Below are positions 39,148 to 51,608 of a DNA stretch of 64,000 bases, in pieces (the first letter of the stretch is position 1; each line of letters starts with the position of its first letter). Origin of the DNA: Hydrogenophaga sp. PBL-H3 (GTDB taxonomy: Bacteria > Pseudomonadota > Gammaproteobacteria > Burkholderiales > Burkholderiaceae_C); contig NZ_CP044972.1 in NCBI RefSeq assembly GCF_010104355.1, positions 1,178,001 to 1,242,000 of the forward strand, read 5' to 3'. Made by a program: the position numbers and the translations under genes. The notes below the pieces were generated by a model that saw only the letters and a program-made list of their open reading frames with translations, was not told the origin of the DNA and did not search any database.

Positions 39148-40422
39148 TCAGGCGGCCAGACTGGCCAGCCCCTCCTTGAGTCCATGGAAGCTGGCCAGGT
39201 GCGTGCCCGAGCCCACCGCGAGTCCGATGACACTGGCGCCCGCCAGATCGACCTGTTGGCCTCCCGCCGTCAGACCCGCCAGAGCGTGACCCGTGCCCAG
39301 GCTCGAATCGCTCCACAGGTCGTTGGCACTTCGCTCAGCGTCCATCTGCTGCAAGGTGGCGAACAGTTGTTGCCAGTGCCGTTCGATCTGGGCGCCCGCG
39401 TGGATCGACGCCATTTCGGGGGCGGAGGGCGGCGTTGCCTGGCGGGCGTTCCATGCGGACCAGTCCACCGGCGCAAACGGGACTGGTTGCGGCGAAGCCA
39501 GGTCGCTGAGGATCTGCGTGGTTCGCAGGTCACCTCCGCTTTGCAGAGTTCCGGTCTGCGCACCGTCATTGAGGTTGGTGTCGTGCCCCGGTGGTGGTGG
39601 GTCCACCCCCTGCAGCCGCGCCACCAGCGTGCCGGTGGGGCGCGCTTCAAAGTAGGGCAGGGGCAGGCGCAGCAGGTGGCGCATCACCTGCTCGCCCAGC
39701 ACCGCGTCCATGCGGCTGCCGGTGTGCAGCACCAGGTATTGGCGCAGCCAGCTCATGGTGCTGGTGAACAGCATGAACACCACCAGCGCCAAGCCCAGCA
39801 CCCAGAGCGTGCTCACGCTGTGGTGAGCGATCACTTTGTCGATGATGACCTGCGTGAAAAGCGGCGTGGCCAGGCCCACCAGCTGAATGGCCAGGCTGGC
39901 CAGCAGTACATCGCGCCACAGGCGGCGGTGGCGCAGCAGTTCGGGGATGAACCAGGCGAAGCCGAAGGCCGGGCGTTTGCCTGGGCTGGCGGCACCGTCT
40001 TCGTCTGGCCCTGCTGGGGTGGCCGGGTCTTGCGCGGCGCAGAGCAAGAGCCAGGGCTGGACCTCAGGGCTCAGTGCGTGCAGGTCGTTTAGGTCGTCCA
40101 GTTCACTCGGTGCTTCGCCCGGGCGGAACAAGCCCAGTTGCCCGTCGCTTCGGCTTGCAATCAGCAGCGGCGTACCGGCGCTGTCTTGGCCGGCGGTGCG
40201 CGCAAAGGCAACCACTGGAAAAGGTGGGGGTGGATGCGCGGGGTCTGGCCAGGGAACGGTCTGCGCCTTGAGCCCGAGACCGGCCAGGGCTTCGATCAGC
40301 GTAGGCAGATCCCACGGCGGGGCAAAACGCTTGATCAGCAGTTCGACGTCAAAGGGCTTGCGGTGCAAGCCCGCCAGGCTGCCCAGCAGCCAGACGGCTT
40401 CTTCTGTGCTCAGCGCGTGCAT
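39148..40422 (-). pseudogene. Chimeric, truncated type I secretion ABC transporter (HlyB-like N-terminus)
   Basis: A 424-residue frame in two unrelated parts. The first 270 residues or so match HlyB-type exporters: a degenerate C39-peptidase-like domain (LSTEEAVWLLGSLAGLHRKP) and the first membrane helices, up to FEARPTGTLVARLQGV. At about 39605 the sequence changes abruptly to a Pro-rich stretch (DPPPPGHDTNL) and a 150-residue tail that resembles the end of a large secreted adhesin or repeat protein. The rest of the membrane domain and the whole nucleotide-binding domain (Walker A, signature, Walker B) are missing. A deletion joining two genes of a secretion locus explains this best. Confidence 0.8.
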
Positions 40423-40681
40423 GAGCCCCACATCGTGGTGTGATGACAATTCCGGTCCTCCCTCGTGGCGCGCTCCTGGCGCAAGACCGAACGAGGCTAG
40501 GGAGGGCGAGGGGATGCCGGAAATACCACCGATGCAGTAATTTGGGGGGGAGAAGTTGTGGGGGGTATCTGACAAGTGGGTGGCTTGCCGCGCCGCTGAC
40601 ACCTGCCAGGAGCGGATTTGTGGCACTGTCTGGCAGGGTGTGGTCCATGGTGGACCGCTCACCCACCCTGCGCAACCCAGC

Positions 40682-42790
40682 ATGCCGCGATCCACACACG
40701 CGAAATCAGACCAGAGGGGAGATGGCTCATGGCTCGGCGGGCGTGCCGGGCGCTGGCTGTGCGCGCTGGTCCTGGCCTGGGTTGCGGCCTGCCCGGTGGC
40801 CGGGGCACAGACCACGCTGCGCTACGGCGGTGACGCCGCGTTCGCACCTTTCGAGTCGCTCAACGCCAGCGGTCAACCCGAGGGCTTCCAGATCGAGCTG
40901 ATGCAGGCTGTCGGGCGCGAGCTGGGTGTGGAGGTCTCCATCAGCCTGCAAGCCTGGCCTGCCACGGTAGAGGCCTTCAAGGCTGGACGGGTGGACGTGA
41001 TCGCGATGGTGGAAACCACCGAGCGGCGTGCCTATGCCCAATTTCTCGAAGGCCACGCCGCGCCGGCCTTTGCGGTGTACCTGCCTGTGGGCAAACCTGC
41101 GCCGCGCGCCCTGCAGGATCTGCAGGGTTCGCGCATTGCCGTGCTGGACCACGAACCCATGCGCGAGAGCTTGCGCAAGTGGCTCTCCGGCATCGACGCC
41201 ATTTACGTGCGCACGCCCGACGCGCTGTCGGCCTTGAAGGCGGTGCAACTCGGGTTTGCCGACATGGCCTTGCTGCCACGCGCCTATGCCGATCCGGTGG
41301 TGGCCTCAGGTGCCGTGCCGGGCCTGGTCGCCGGCTTGACCAACCTGAGCCTGCAAACGTATTCGCTGGCGGTGGTGCGTGACAACGACGAACTGCGGCA
41401 GCACCTGCAGGGCGCACTGGATCGGCTGGAGACCAACGGCACCCTGCCTGCGCTGCGCGAGCGCTGGCTCAGCGACAAGCCCGCGAACGCCGAACGGCAG
41501 GCGATGGAGCGCGACCTCGCGCAGCAGCTGCAGTGGACCTGGTGGATCGCCGTGGGTGGGTCGCTGCTGTTGCTCGCGGCTGTGTACCTGCTGCGCCAGC
41601 GCGGGCGTGCAGTGGCCACCGAGCGCGCGCGTCGCCAGGCGGCCGAGCAGTCGTTGCGCCGCTCCGAGGAGCTGTTGGACCACACCTTCCAGCGCAACCC
41701 CGAACCGATGCTGGTGATCGACCATGCGAGTGGCGTCGTGCAGGACGCCAATCCGGCGGTCGCGGCCCTGCTGGGTTTGCCCGAGCATGAGGTGGTGGGT
41801 CAGCCGTTGCGAGCCCTGGCCCACCACATCGGCATGGACAACCTCAAGCGCATGGCGCGTGCGATCGACCTGGACGGGCTGCTGGACGCGATGCCGGTGG
41901 CCGTGACCCGCGCCGATGGCCAGCAGCGCGCCTGCCTGATCAGCGCCGACAAGCTGCGCGTGGGCGAGCTCACCATCGTGCTGTGCATCGTGCGCGACGT
42001 GACCGAGCGCCTGGCGCAGGACCCTGTGTTCCGCCAGGGCTACCAGGCCTTGAACGATGAGCTGGCGCAAGACCGCCGTGACGCGCCCGAGTCGGTGCCG
42101 CCCAGCGACACGGGCGAGGACCGCCTGCGTGAGTTCACCCGCGCCGTGGCGCACGATCTGCGCGCGCCGTTGCTGGCCATCCAGGGGTTCATGGGGCTGA
42201 TGCGCGAGCGTCTGAAGCTGGGTCACACCGAAGAGGCGCTGGAGTACAGCGAGCAGGTGGACAAGGCCACGCGGCGCATGAACGCCATGATCGAGGCGCT
42301 GTGCAACCTGGCACAGATCGATCAGCACGCCCTCCGGCGCAGCACCATCGACATGAGCGCCCTTGCCCAGGACACCTGGACGCTGGTGTGCAGCGGTGAC
42401 ATGGCGCGGTCCATCGAGATTCGGTTCGATCCCCTGCCACCCGCGCAGGGCGACGCCGATCTGGTGGCGCAGGTCTGGCAGAACCTGCTGCACAACGCCT
42501 GGAAGTACACCGCGCGCGTGCCACTGGCGCGCGTGCGGGTGGACAGCTTTCAGGAGGGACGGCGCACCTGGTACCGCGTCGCCGACAACGGCGCGGGCTT
42601 CGACATGGCACACGCCCGAGCCCTGTTCCAGCCGTTTCGACGCATGCACTCGGCGTCGCAGTTTGAAGGCAGCGGCATCGGGTTGAGCATGGTGCAGCGC
42701 ATCGTGCGCCACCATGGTGGCAAGGTGCGTGTGCGCAGCCAGAGCGGCGTGGGCACGGTGGCCGAATTCACGCTCGATCCGTCAGCCTGA
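40682..42790 (+). CDS. Sensor histidine kinase with periplasmic SBP_bac_3 domain
   Basis: A 702-residue sensor. After a signal/anchor region, residues about 45-270 form an SBP_bac_3 binding domain (LRYGGDAAFAPFESL, PEGFQIELMQAVGRELGV, VDVIAMVETTERR). A membrane helix (about 285-310) leads to a PAS domain (NPEPMLVIDHASGVVQDANPA), a HisKA domain with H491 in AVAHDLRAPL, and an HATPase with WQNLLHNAWKYT, DNGAGFDM and GSGIGLSMVQRI. No response regulator is adjacent. The ATG at 40682 precedes the signal region; a longer upstream frame has no similarity. Confidence 0.9.
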   Translation: MPRSTHAKSDQRGDGSWLGGRAGRWLCALVLAWVAACPVAGAQTTLRYGGDAAFAPFESLNASGQPEGFQIELMQAVGRELGVEVSISLQAWPATVEAFKAGRVDVIAMVETTERRAYAQFLEGHAAPAFAVYLPVGKPAPRALQDLQGSRIAVLDHEPMRESLRKWLSGIDAIYVRTPDALSALKAVQLGFADMALLPRAYADPVVASGAVPGLVAGLTNLSLQTYSLAVVRDNDELRQHLQGALDRLETNGTLPALRERWLSDKPANAERQAMERDLAQQLQWTWWIAVGGSLLLLAAVYLLRQRGRAVATERARRQAAEQSLRRSEELLDHTFQRNPEPMLVIDHASGVVQDANPAVAALLGLPEHEVVGQPLRALAHHIGMDNLKRMARAIDLDGLLDAMPVAVTRADGQQRACLISADKLRVGELTIVLCIVRDVTERLAQDPVFRQGYQALNDELAQDRRDAPESVPPSDTGEDRLREFTRAVAHDLRAPLLAIQGFMGLMRERLKLGHTEEALEYSEQVDKATRRMNAMIEALCNLAQIDQHALRRSTIDMSALAQDTWTLVCSGDMARSIEIRFDPLPPAQGDADLVAQVWQNLLHNAWKYTARVPLARVRVDSFQEGRRTWYRVADNGAGFDMAHARALFQPFRRMHSASQFEGSGIGLSMVQRIVRHHGGKVRVRSQSGVGTVAEFTLDPSA

Positions 42791-42812
42791 GCGCGGTGGC
42801 ACTGCGCTCAAA

Positions 42813-42834
42813 GCGGGGGCTGCAAAGCCCCTGC
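42813..42834. terminator. Possible bidirectional terminator
   Basis: GGGGCT-GCAA-AGCCCC (42816-42831) forms a stable hairpin between the convergent sensor kinase and SDR genes. There is no T-run on either side, so termination would be weak or would depend on other factors. Confidence 0.35.
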
Positions 42835-42842
42835 GCACAGGT

Positions 42843-43607
42843 TCAGCCCCGGCCCACGAACGGCATCTGGCTGGCCATCACGGTCATGTTGAGCACGTTT
42901 GTGGAGAGCGGCAGGCTGGCCATGTAGCGCACGGCCTGCGCCACGTGCTGCACGTCCATCATGGGTTCGGTGGCCACGGTGCCGTTGGCCTGGCGCACAC
43001 CCTGCGTCATGCGCGCGGAGAGCTCAGTCAGCGCGTTGCCGATGTCGATCTGGCTGCACACGATGTTGAAGTCGCGCCCGTCCAGGGCAATGGTCTTGGT
43101 CAGGCCCAGCACCGCGTGCTTGCTCGCTGTGTAGGGGCTGCTGAAGGGGCGGGGCGTATGGGCCGAGATCGAGCCGTTGTTGATGATGCGCCCGCCCTGC
43201 GGGGTCTGCCGGCGCATCAGGCCGAAGGCGGCACGCGCGCACAGGAACACGCCCGTGATGTTGGTGTCGATCACGTCTTTCCAGCGCTCGATGGGAAGCT
43301 CGTCGATCGGCACGGCCGGGGCATTGACGCCCGCGTTGTTGAACAGCAGGTCCAGGCGACCGTAGCGCTTCTCAATTTCGTCGAAGAGGGTTTGCACGCT
43401 CTGCGGATCGCGCACGTCAGCAGGTATCGCCAGCGCGTGCTGGCCGGCCGCTGTTGCCGTCTCGACCACCGCAGTCAGAGGTTCCGGGCGGCGTCCGGTG
43501 AGCACGACGTGAAAGCCGTCTTGCAGCAAGCCCAGTGCCACCGCGCGGCCAATGCCGCTGCCCGCGCCCGTGACCAGGGCAATCCGTTGCGAGGGTTCAG
43601 AAGCCAT
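42843..43607 (-). CDS. SDR-family oxidoreductase
   Basis: A 254-residue classical SDR with TGAGSGIG (residues 14-21), NNAG in LDLLFNNAG, serine in INNGSISAH and YxxxK in [11 protein letters not shown]. It follows a 3-hydroxyisobutyrate-dehydrogenase-like gene in the same direction with a 34-base gap, so the two may act on successive intermediates. The start at 43607 ([12 protein letters not shown]) gives the normal N-terminus. Confidence 0.93.
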   Translation of the reverse strand: MASEPSQRIALVTGAGSGIGRAVALGLLQDGFHVVLTGRRPEPLTAVVETATAAGQHALAIPADVRDPQSVQTLFDEIEKRYGRLDLLFNNAGVNAPAVPIDELPIERWKDVIDTNITGVFLCARAAFGLMRRQTPQGGRIINNGSISAHTPRPFSSPYTASKHAVLGLTKTIALDGRDFNIVCSQIDIGNALTELSARMTQGVRQANGTVATEPMMDVQHVAQAVRYMASLPLSTNVLNMTVMASQMPFVGRG

Positions 43608-43641
43608 GAAGACGCCTTGTGCTGGGAGTGAATGAAGTTGC

Positions 43642-44550
43642 TCAGACCATGCCGTTGCGCTTGGCCAGTTCGACGAACAGCGCCGAGTGGTCCAGGTCGG
43701 CCAGGCCGTGATCGACCGACTGGGCGTAGAGCTGCTCGAACAAACCGGTGATGGGCGCATCGAAGCCGATTTCGCTGGCCGTGGTCAGTGCGTTGCGCAT
43801 GTCCTTGAGTTGCACCGCCACCGCAGCGCGCTTGGTGAAGTCGCGTTCAACCATGCGCTGACCATGCACCTGCAGGATGCGGCTGTCGGCAAAACCACCG
43901 GTGATGGCCTGCTTGACCTTGCCCATGTCGGCGCCGCCTTTTTCGCACAGCAGCAGCGCTTCGGCCACCGCGCCGATGGTGATGCCCACGATCATCTGGT
44001 TGGCGAGTTTGGCCAACTGCCCCGCGCCGTGCGGGCCCACGTGCACCGGGCGTCCCAGCAGCTCGAACACAGGGCGCAGGCGCTCGAAATCGGCCACCTC
44101 ACCGCCCACCATGATGGCCAGCGTGCCGGCCTCGGCGCCCACCGTGCCGCCCGAGACGGGCGCGTCCAGGTGGTGCAGGCCGGCGGCCGCCAGGCGCGCG
44201 GCGTGGTCACGCGCCTGGCGCGGCAGGATGGACGACATGTCGACCACCACGCTGCCAGGGCGCAGACTGGCCACGGTGCCCTGGGTGAACAACACGTCTT
44301 CCACGATGTCGCCGTTTTCAAGCAGGGTGATGACGATGTCGGCCTGGGCCACGGCGTCGGCGGGCGTGTCGGCCACGCGCGCACCGAAAGGCTGCAAGCG
44401 CTCGGCCTTGCTGCGCGAGCGGTTCCATGCGCTGACGGCGCAGCCGGCTTCACACAGGCGGCGGGCCATGGGGAAACCCATCAGGCCGATGCCGAGCACG
44501 GCGACTTGCAAGGCGGGGGTGGGTGGGGTGGAGGAGGCGGAGGTGTTCAC
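43642..44550 (-). CDS. NAD(P)-dependent 3-hydroxyacid (3-hydroxyisobutyrate-type) dehydrogenase
   Basis: A 302-residue beta-hydroxyacid dehydrogenase. The Rossmann motif is [17 protein letters not shown]; the substrate-binding motif is [20 protein letters not shown]; the catalytic lysine is in [13 protein letters not shown]. Such enzymes oxidise 3-hydroxyisobutyrate or reduce tartronate semialdehyde. The GTG at 44550 is the best start, since the first ATG lies inside the cofactor motif. No strong Shine-Dalgarno is seen. Confidence 0.9.
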   Translation of the reverse strand: MNTSASSTPPTPALQVAVLGIGLMGFPMARRLCEAGCAVSAWNRSRSKAERLQPFGARVADTPADAVAQADIVITLLENGDIVEDVLFTQGTVASLRPGSVVVDMSSILPRQARDHAARLAAAGLHHLDAPVSGGTVGAEAGTLAIMVGGEVADFERLRPVFELLGRPVHVGPHGAGQLAKLANQMIVGITIGAVAEALLLCEKGGADMGKVKQAITGGFADSRILQVHGQRMVERDFTKRAAVAVQLKDMRNALTTASEIGFDAPITGLFEQLYAQSVDHGLADLDHSALFVELAKRNGMV

Positions 44551-44673
44551 TGGGTGGGTTGCAGAGGCGTTGAAGAAGCTTGTGTGGAGGCGGTGTCCGC
44601 CATCGCGACGCACATTTGTATACAGAATAACGGCGTTTGATGAGCCCGTCAGGACACGCTGAAAACGACCCCC

Positions 44674-45576
44674 ATGACACAATGCGCGACCATGGAAAAA
44701 ACACCTTCGACCGACCCTGTCTGGCTGGACCAGGAGTACAACAACCGGGCGCGGGTGCCCGAACATGCGGTGCATTTCGAGCGCTGGGCGCAGACCTCCG
44801 CGCAGGCCCGCCGGAGCAGCCGTCCGCTGCTCGATGTGAGCTATGGCCACGGCCCCGGTGAGACGCTGGACATCTTTCCCGCGCCGCGCAAGGCGGGTGC
44901 GCCGCTGGCGCCGGTGATGGTGTTCATCCACGGTGGCTGGTGGCGCAGCCTGGACAAGTCCGACCACTCCTTCATCGCACCCGCGTTCACGAAGCACGGC
45001 GCCTGTGTGGTGATGCCCAACTACGCGCTGTGTCCGGCGGTGACCATTCCCGAGATCGTGATGCAGATGGTGCAGGCCCTGGCCTGGACGTTTCGCCACA
45101 TCGCCGCGCACGGTGGCGACCCGCACCGCATTTCGGTGGTGGGCCACTCGGCGGGTGGGCACCTGGCCACCATGATGCTGGCCTGTGAATGGCAGCGCGT
45201 GGGTGACGATCTGCCCGAAGCGCTGGTGAAGAACGCGCTGTCCATTTCGGGCCTGTACGACCTGGAGCCGGTGCGGCTCACGCCGTTCGTGCAGTCGTCG
45301 TTGAATTTGACGCCGGCCCAGGTGAAGAAGGCGAGCCCGGCGCGCTTGCCTGCGCCGCTGGTGCGTGAGGGCCGGGGTCAGTTGTATGCGGCCGCGGGTG
45401 CCGATGAGAGCAGCGAGTTCCTGCGTCACAACCGCCTCATCCAGCAGGCCTGGGGGTCGGAAGTGGTGCCGGTGTGCGAGGCTTTGCCGGGTCTCAACCA
45501 CTTCAGCATCGTCGAGGCTCTGGCGCAGCCCAAGCATCGGTTGCATCGCTTGGCGCTTGGGCTGCTCTCGGGTTGA
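44674..45576 (+). CDS. Alpha/beta hydrolase, arylformamidase/carboxylesterase-like
   Basis: A 300-residue hydrolase with the HGGWW oxyanion motif (residues 86-90) and the nucleophile elbow GHSAGG with S159; the C-terminal histidine is in LPGLNHFSIVE. HGGxW-type hydrolases include kynurenine formamidases. It is divergent from the dehydrogenase gene. A second ATG at 44692 (MEKTPSTD) may be the real start, since the first six residues look uncharacteristic. Confidence 0.88.
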   Translation: MTQCATMEKTPSTDPVWLDQEYNNRARVPEHAVHFERWAQTSAQARRSSRPLLDVSYGHGPGETLDIFPAPRKAGAPLAPVMVFIHGGWWRSLDKSDHSFIAPAFTKHGACVVMPNYALCPAVTIPEIVMQMVQALAWTFRHIAAHGGDPHRISVVGHSAGGHLATMMLACEWQRVGDDLPEALVKNALSISGLYDLEPVRLTPFVQSSLNLTPAQVKKASPARLPAPLVREGRGQLYAAAGADESSEFLRHNRLIQQAWGSEVVPVCEALPGLNHFSIVEALAQPKHRLHRLALGLLSG

Positions 45577-45605
45577 TGTTTTTCTCCGGTGGCCCCCAAA
45601 GCCCC

Positions 45606-46583
45606 TCACATCAACAAATGCTCCCCCGCATTGTCCCCACCCAGGATCACATAGTTCACCTTGCGCACGTCCATCAGCTTCGTGCCGCCCGAGTAGCTGA
45701 TGGAGCTCTGCACGTCCTGCTCCATCTCCACCAGCGTGTCGGCCAGCTTGCCCTTGATCGGCTCCAGGATGCGCTTGCCCTCCACGTGCTTGTACTCACC
45801 CTTGTTGAAGTCGCTCGCCGAGCCGTAATACTCCTTGTAGAGCACGCCATCCACCTCCACCGTCTGGCCCGGTGACTCCTCGTGGCCCGCGAACAGCGAG
45901 CCGATCATCACCATCGACGCACCGAAGCGAATGCTCTTGGCAATGTCGCCATGGCTGCGGATGCCGCCGTCGGCAATGATGGGTTTGGTCGCCACGCGCG
46001 CGCACCACTTCAGCGCACTCAACTGCCAGCCACCGGTGCCAAAGCCCGTCTTGAGCTTGGTGATGCACACCTTGCCCGGACCCACGCCCACCTTGGTCGC
46101 GTCCGCGCCCCAGGTCTCCAGATCGATCACGGCTTCCGGCGTGGCCACGTTGCCCGCGATCACGAACGATGAAGGCAGCTTCTCCTTCAAATAACCGATC
46201 ATGTTCTTCACGCTGTCCGCATGACCGTGCGCGATGTCGATGGTGATGTACTCGGGCGCCAGGCCCTCGGCCACCAGCTGGTCCACCGTGGCGTAGTCGG
46301 GGGCCTTCACGCCCAGCGAGATCGAGGCAAACACACCCTGCGCGTGCATGTCGCGCACGAACTTCAGGTTGTCCAGATCGAAGCGGTGCATCACATAGAA
46401 ATAGCCGTTCTTCGCCAGCCAGACGCAGATGGACTCGTCCACCACCGTCTTCATGTTGGCCGGCACCACCGGCAGCCTGAACTTGCGACCGCCGAGCTCC
46501 ACACCAGCGTCGCATTCAGAACGGCTCTCCACGCGGCACTTGCGCGGCAGCAGCAGAACGTTGTCGTAGTCGAATATCTCCAT
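45606..46583 (-). CDS. guaC: GMP reductase
   Basis: GMP reductase deaminates GMP to IMP with NADPH in purine salvage. The 325-residue enzyme is of the short Bacillus/Staphylococcus-like length. It has the catalytic cysteine C173 in GPGKVCITK, the phosphate-binding [36 protein letters not shown], and the YYGSAS loop that separates GuaC from GuaB; it lacks the CBS domains of IMP dehydrogenase. The start at 46583 (MEIFDYDNV) is the only one that gives a normal N-terminus. A hairpin plus T-run in its 226-base leader could attenuate transcription. Confidence 0.95.
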   Translation of the reverse strand: MEIFDYDNVLLLPRKCRVESRSECDAGVELGGRKFRLPVVPANMKTVVDESICVWLAKNGYFYVMHRFDLDNLKFVRDMHAQGVFASISLGVKAPDYATVDQLVAEGLAPEYITIDIAHGHADSVKNMIGYLKEKLPSSFVIAGNVATPEAVIDLETWGADATKVGVGPGKVCITKLKTGFGTGGWQLSALKWCARVATKPIIADGGIRSHGDIAKSIRFGASMVMIGSLFAGHEESPGQTVEVDGVLYKEYYGSASDFNKGEYKHVEGKRILEPIKGKLADTLVEMEQDVQSSISYSGGTKLMDVRKVNYVILGGDNAGEHLLM

Positions 46584-46655
46584 AAGAACCAGGCTCCAGA
46601 AAACTGTTGTTGAACAGGGAGAGCGCTTGGCTTGGCCGGCTTTGTGCGTCAGGCA

Positions 46656-46688
46656 CAAAAAACCGGGCGCAAGAATCTTGGGCCCGGT
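46656..46688 (-). terminator. Hairpin with T-run in the guaC leader (attenuator candidate)
   Basis: On the minus strand CCGGGC-CCAAGATTCTTGC-GCCCGG is followed directly by TTTTTTG. The outer GC arms and inner CAAGA/CTTG pairing make a textbook intrinsic terminator. No minus-strand gene lies upstream (uvrD is divergent), so it sits in the guaC leader. A second hairpin (TTTGTGC/GCACAAA) follows at 46659-46641. A TAGAAT -10-like hexamer at about 46700-46695 lies just before the hairpin. Confidence 0.55.
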
Positions 46689-46743
46689 GACTGATTCTAG
46701 GCGCCTTGGGCCTCTTGGGGGCGGCTTTGCGCGCTGGCCACAC

Positions 46744-46775
46744 CGTATGGCTGCCATACGCATGACCGTATACGG
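46744..46775. promoter_or_regulatory. Inverted repeats in the guaC/uvrD divergent region
   Basis: CGTATGGCTGCCATACG (46744-46760) and the nearby CCGTATACGG (46766-46775) are two palindromes sharing a CGTAT half-site. They lie 34-65 bases upstream of uvrD and could be an operator for either gene. No known regulator consensus is matched, including LexA. Confidence 0.35.
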
Positions 46776-46808
46776 CGCGCGGCGCAGGGCGCTTCCTACA
46801 ATCGAGCC

Positions 46809-49283
<2,475 letters not shown>

Positions 49284-49339
49284 AGATGCTCAAGCCAGTC
49301 GGAGCGTGACCGGGATCGCTTGAAGCGGTCCAGCCCAGG

Positions 49340-49421
49340 GACACCGCGGGTCCGGCTCCGCCGGCCCCAGGTGTCGCCCCCCTTTCAAGGGGGGAGGCGC
49401 CGAAGGCGACGCGGGGGGTCA
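49340..49421 (+). repeat. GC-rich dispersed repeat (copy 2) between uvrD and a PhoX gene
   Basis: ACACCGCGGGTCCGGC...GGTGTCGCCCCCCTTTCAAGGGGGG...GCGCCG...GGCGACGCGGGGGG aligns with copy 1 (6885-6977) over about 80 bases. It lies between convergent genes, and its CCCCCC-TTTC-AAGGGGGG hairpin may help to terminate both. Its right end coincides with the stop codon of the PhoX-type gene. Confidence 0.85.
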
Positions 49422-51572
49422 ACTTCCAATGATTCCGCCATCGTTCTTGGTGATGACGATGGTGGCCGAGCGTGGGCGCTGGCCCGCACCGTAACCCGCG
49501 TTCGCCGGCCAGCGGCTCTCGAATTTCGACGGGTCGTTCACATCGGCCATCTTCGTGTTTTCACCCGCGTGCTGGATGTTCACGAAGATCGCGCGGCCAT
49601 CCGGCGTTTCGGTGATGCCGGTGATTTCGGCACCCTTGGGGCCGACCAGGAAACGCTTGAGCGTGGCGGGCGTCTGCGGCTTGCCCACGTGGGTGGTCAC
49701 CTGCTTGTCGCCGTGGGTCAGCGTCTTGGCGCCGCCGTCACCGCGTTGGCCCGGCAGGGCAGCCAGCAACATGCAATTGGTCTTGTCGGTGTAGGCGCCG
49801 TCGTCGGTCTGGATCCAGCAGAGACCAGTTGCTTTGCTGAACACCAGGCCATCGGGCGATGACAGATCGTTGTCGTCGGTCAGGCTGGAGAGGTTGACCT
49901 GCGACTTGTCGGAGTCGGCTTCCGAGGCAAAAAGGTAGATGTCCCACTGGAAGGCGTCATCGGCCGGGTTCTTTTGCGACATGCGCACGATGTGGCCGTG
50001 CACGTTGCCCTTCTGCTCCTTGCCGGCCTTCAGGTCGGTGTACACGCGGGGGTTGGCGCTGTCCACGGTGGCCACGGTACGCGCGCTGTTGTTGGTCAGC
50101 GTGATGTAGACCTCGCCGTTTTTCGGGTTCACGCCACCCCATTCGGGTCGGTCCATGCGCGTGGCACCCACCGCGTCGGCTGCCAGGCGGGTGAACACGG
50201 CCACGTCGGCCTCGCTCTTGAACTCGAAGTACGAACTGCCGGCGATCACCGGGTTGTCCATCGAGAGTTCCAGCCACTCGCCGGTGCCGTCGCCCTTGAA
50301 GCGGGCGGTGAACAGGGTGCCCTTGTCCAGGTACTTGTCGCCCGCGGCCAGGCGGTTGGCGGGGTTGGCGTCTGCCGGGTCCCACTTGGCTGCGGAGACG
50401 AACTTGTAGATGTACTCGCCGCGCGCGTCGTCGCCCATGTAGGCCACCACCGGCTGGCCGGCCACGGCGCGGGCGAAGGTGGCGTTTTCGTGACCCATGC
50501 GGCCCAGGGCGGTGCGCTTGCGCAGCGTGGTGGTCTTGTCGTAGGGGTCAAGCTCGACGATGTAGCCGAACGTGTTCATCTCGTTGCGGAAGTCGTCCTT
50601 CGCGCTGGCGGCCACAGCGCCGTTGTTCCAGCGCGTGTAGGTGTCGGCGCTGCCGCCCGATTCCCAGCCGTGACGGCTGGCCGTGCCCGCCTTGCGGCCG
50701 TAGCGGTTGAGGGCTTGCACCTGTTTGTCCTTCTTGCGCGCGTCGTCGTCCTTGGCGTCGCGGAAGAAGTAGCCGAACCAGTTCTCTTCGCCCGAGATGA
50801 AGGTGCCCCAGGGTGTGCGGCCGGTGCCGCAGTTGTTGAGCGTGCCGCGCGCCTGCGTGCCGTCGGGGCTGTACTTGGTGACCAGGTGTTCGCTGCCGCG
50901 CGCCGGACCGTGGATGGTCACCGGCGTCATCGTGGTCACACGGCGGTTGAAGGCCGAGGCTGGCTTCGTGGCCCAGGCCTTGCCGTCGGTCTGCACTTCC
51001 ACGACCGACAGGCCGTGGATCATGAGTTCCTTGTCCACTTCGGCCGCCGGGCGGGGCAGGGTGGCCGTGCCGCCGTTGGCGTGGATGAAGAAGGAGCTGA
51101 GTTTTTCGTCGGTGGTGGCTTCGTGGTTCATGGCCAGCAGGCCACGCGAGTTGAAGCTGTCCGAGGGCTTGCCCGATGCGTCCAGGCCGAACCACTCGAT
51201 ACCGTCGTGGTGGTCGCCCGCGCGGTTGCCGAACTCGGCGTCGGTGCCGTCGTTCTTGAAGGCCGGCGTCGCGGCATTGAGCGGATCACCCAGGGCGTAA
51301 ATGACGCGCGCGGTGTAGCCCTCGGGCACGGTCACCTGGTCGGCCGTGGACTTGGCCACGGGCTTGAAGCCCAGGCTGCTCACCGGCGCTGCGGGGCCAC
51401 TGGTGGCGCACCCGGTCAGCGCCGTGCCGCCCAGCGTGGCAACGCCGGCGGCGCCCAGCAGGCTGCGGCGGCTCAGGCGCGTGGACAGCACGCTGTCGAA
51501 ACTGGGGTTGTTGCTGGTGTTGGAGTCTTCGTCGTGAAAGATGTCGCTGGGGCGCTGGGAGTTTGTGGTCAT
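49419..51572 (-). CDS. PhoX-family alkaline phosphatase-like protein (paralogue 1)
   Basis: A 717-residue Tat-exported protein of the PhoX (DUF839) family, calcium/iron-dependent phosphatases of the periplasm. The twin-arginine signal is RLSRRSLLGAAGVATLGG, with a Cys after it (TGCATSG) that could be a lipobox. Family blocks include GDHHDGIEWFGLD, GTLNNCGTGRTPWGTFISGEENW, GRMGHENATF, ATRMDRPEWGGVNPKNGEVY and CWIQTDDGAYT. It is head-to-head with a second PhoX gene. The start at 51572 precedes a 40-residue N-terminal extension before the signal, as is common in this family. Confidence 0.93.
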   Translation of the reverse strand: MTTNSQRPSDIFHDEDSNTSNNPSFDSVLSTRLSRRSLLGAAGVATLGGTALTGCATSGPAAPVSSLGFKPVAKSTADQVTVPEGYTARVIYALGDPLNAATPAFKNDGTDAEFGNRAGDHHDGIEWFGLDASGKPSDSFNSRGLLAMNHEATTDEKLSSFFIHANGGTATLPRPAAEVDKELMIHGLSVVEVQTDGKAWATKPASAFNRRVTTMTPVTIHGPARGSEHLVTKYSPDGTQARGTLNNCGTGRTPWGTFISGEENWFGYFFRDAKDDDARKKDKQVQALNRYGRKAGTASRHGWESGGSADTYTRWNNGAVAASAKDDFRNEMNTFGYIVELDPYDKTTTLRKRTALGRMGHENATFARAVAGQPVVAYMGDDARGEYIYKFVSAAKWDPADANPANRLAAGDKYLDKGTLFTARFKGDGTGEWLELSMDNPVIAGSSYFEFKSEADVAVFTRLAADAVGATRMDRPEWGGVNPKNGEVYITLTNNSARTVATVDSANPRVYTDLKAGKEQKGNVHGHIVRMSQKNPADDAFQWDIYLFASEADSDKSQVNLSSLTDDNDLSSPDGLVFSKATGLCWIQTDDGAYTDKTNCMLLAALPGQRGDGGAKTLTHGDKQVTTHVGKPQTPATLKRFLVGPKGAEITGITETPDGRAIFVNIQHAGENTKMADVNDPSKFESRWPANAGYGAGQRPRSATIVITKNDGGIIGS

Positions 51573-51608
51573 GGGCTCGTGCTCGGGTTGTTGGTCGCAG
51601 CCGATGAT

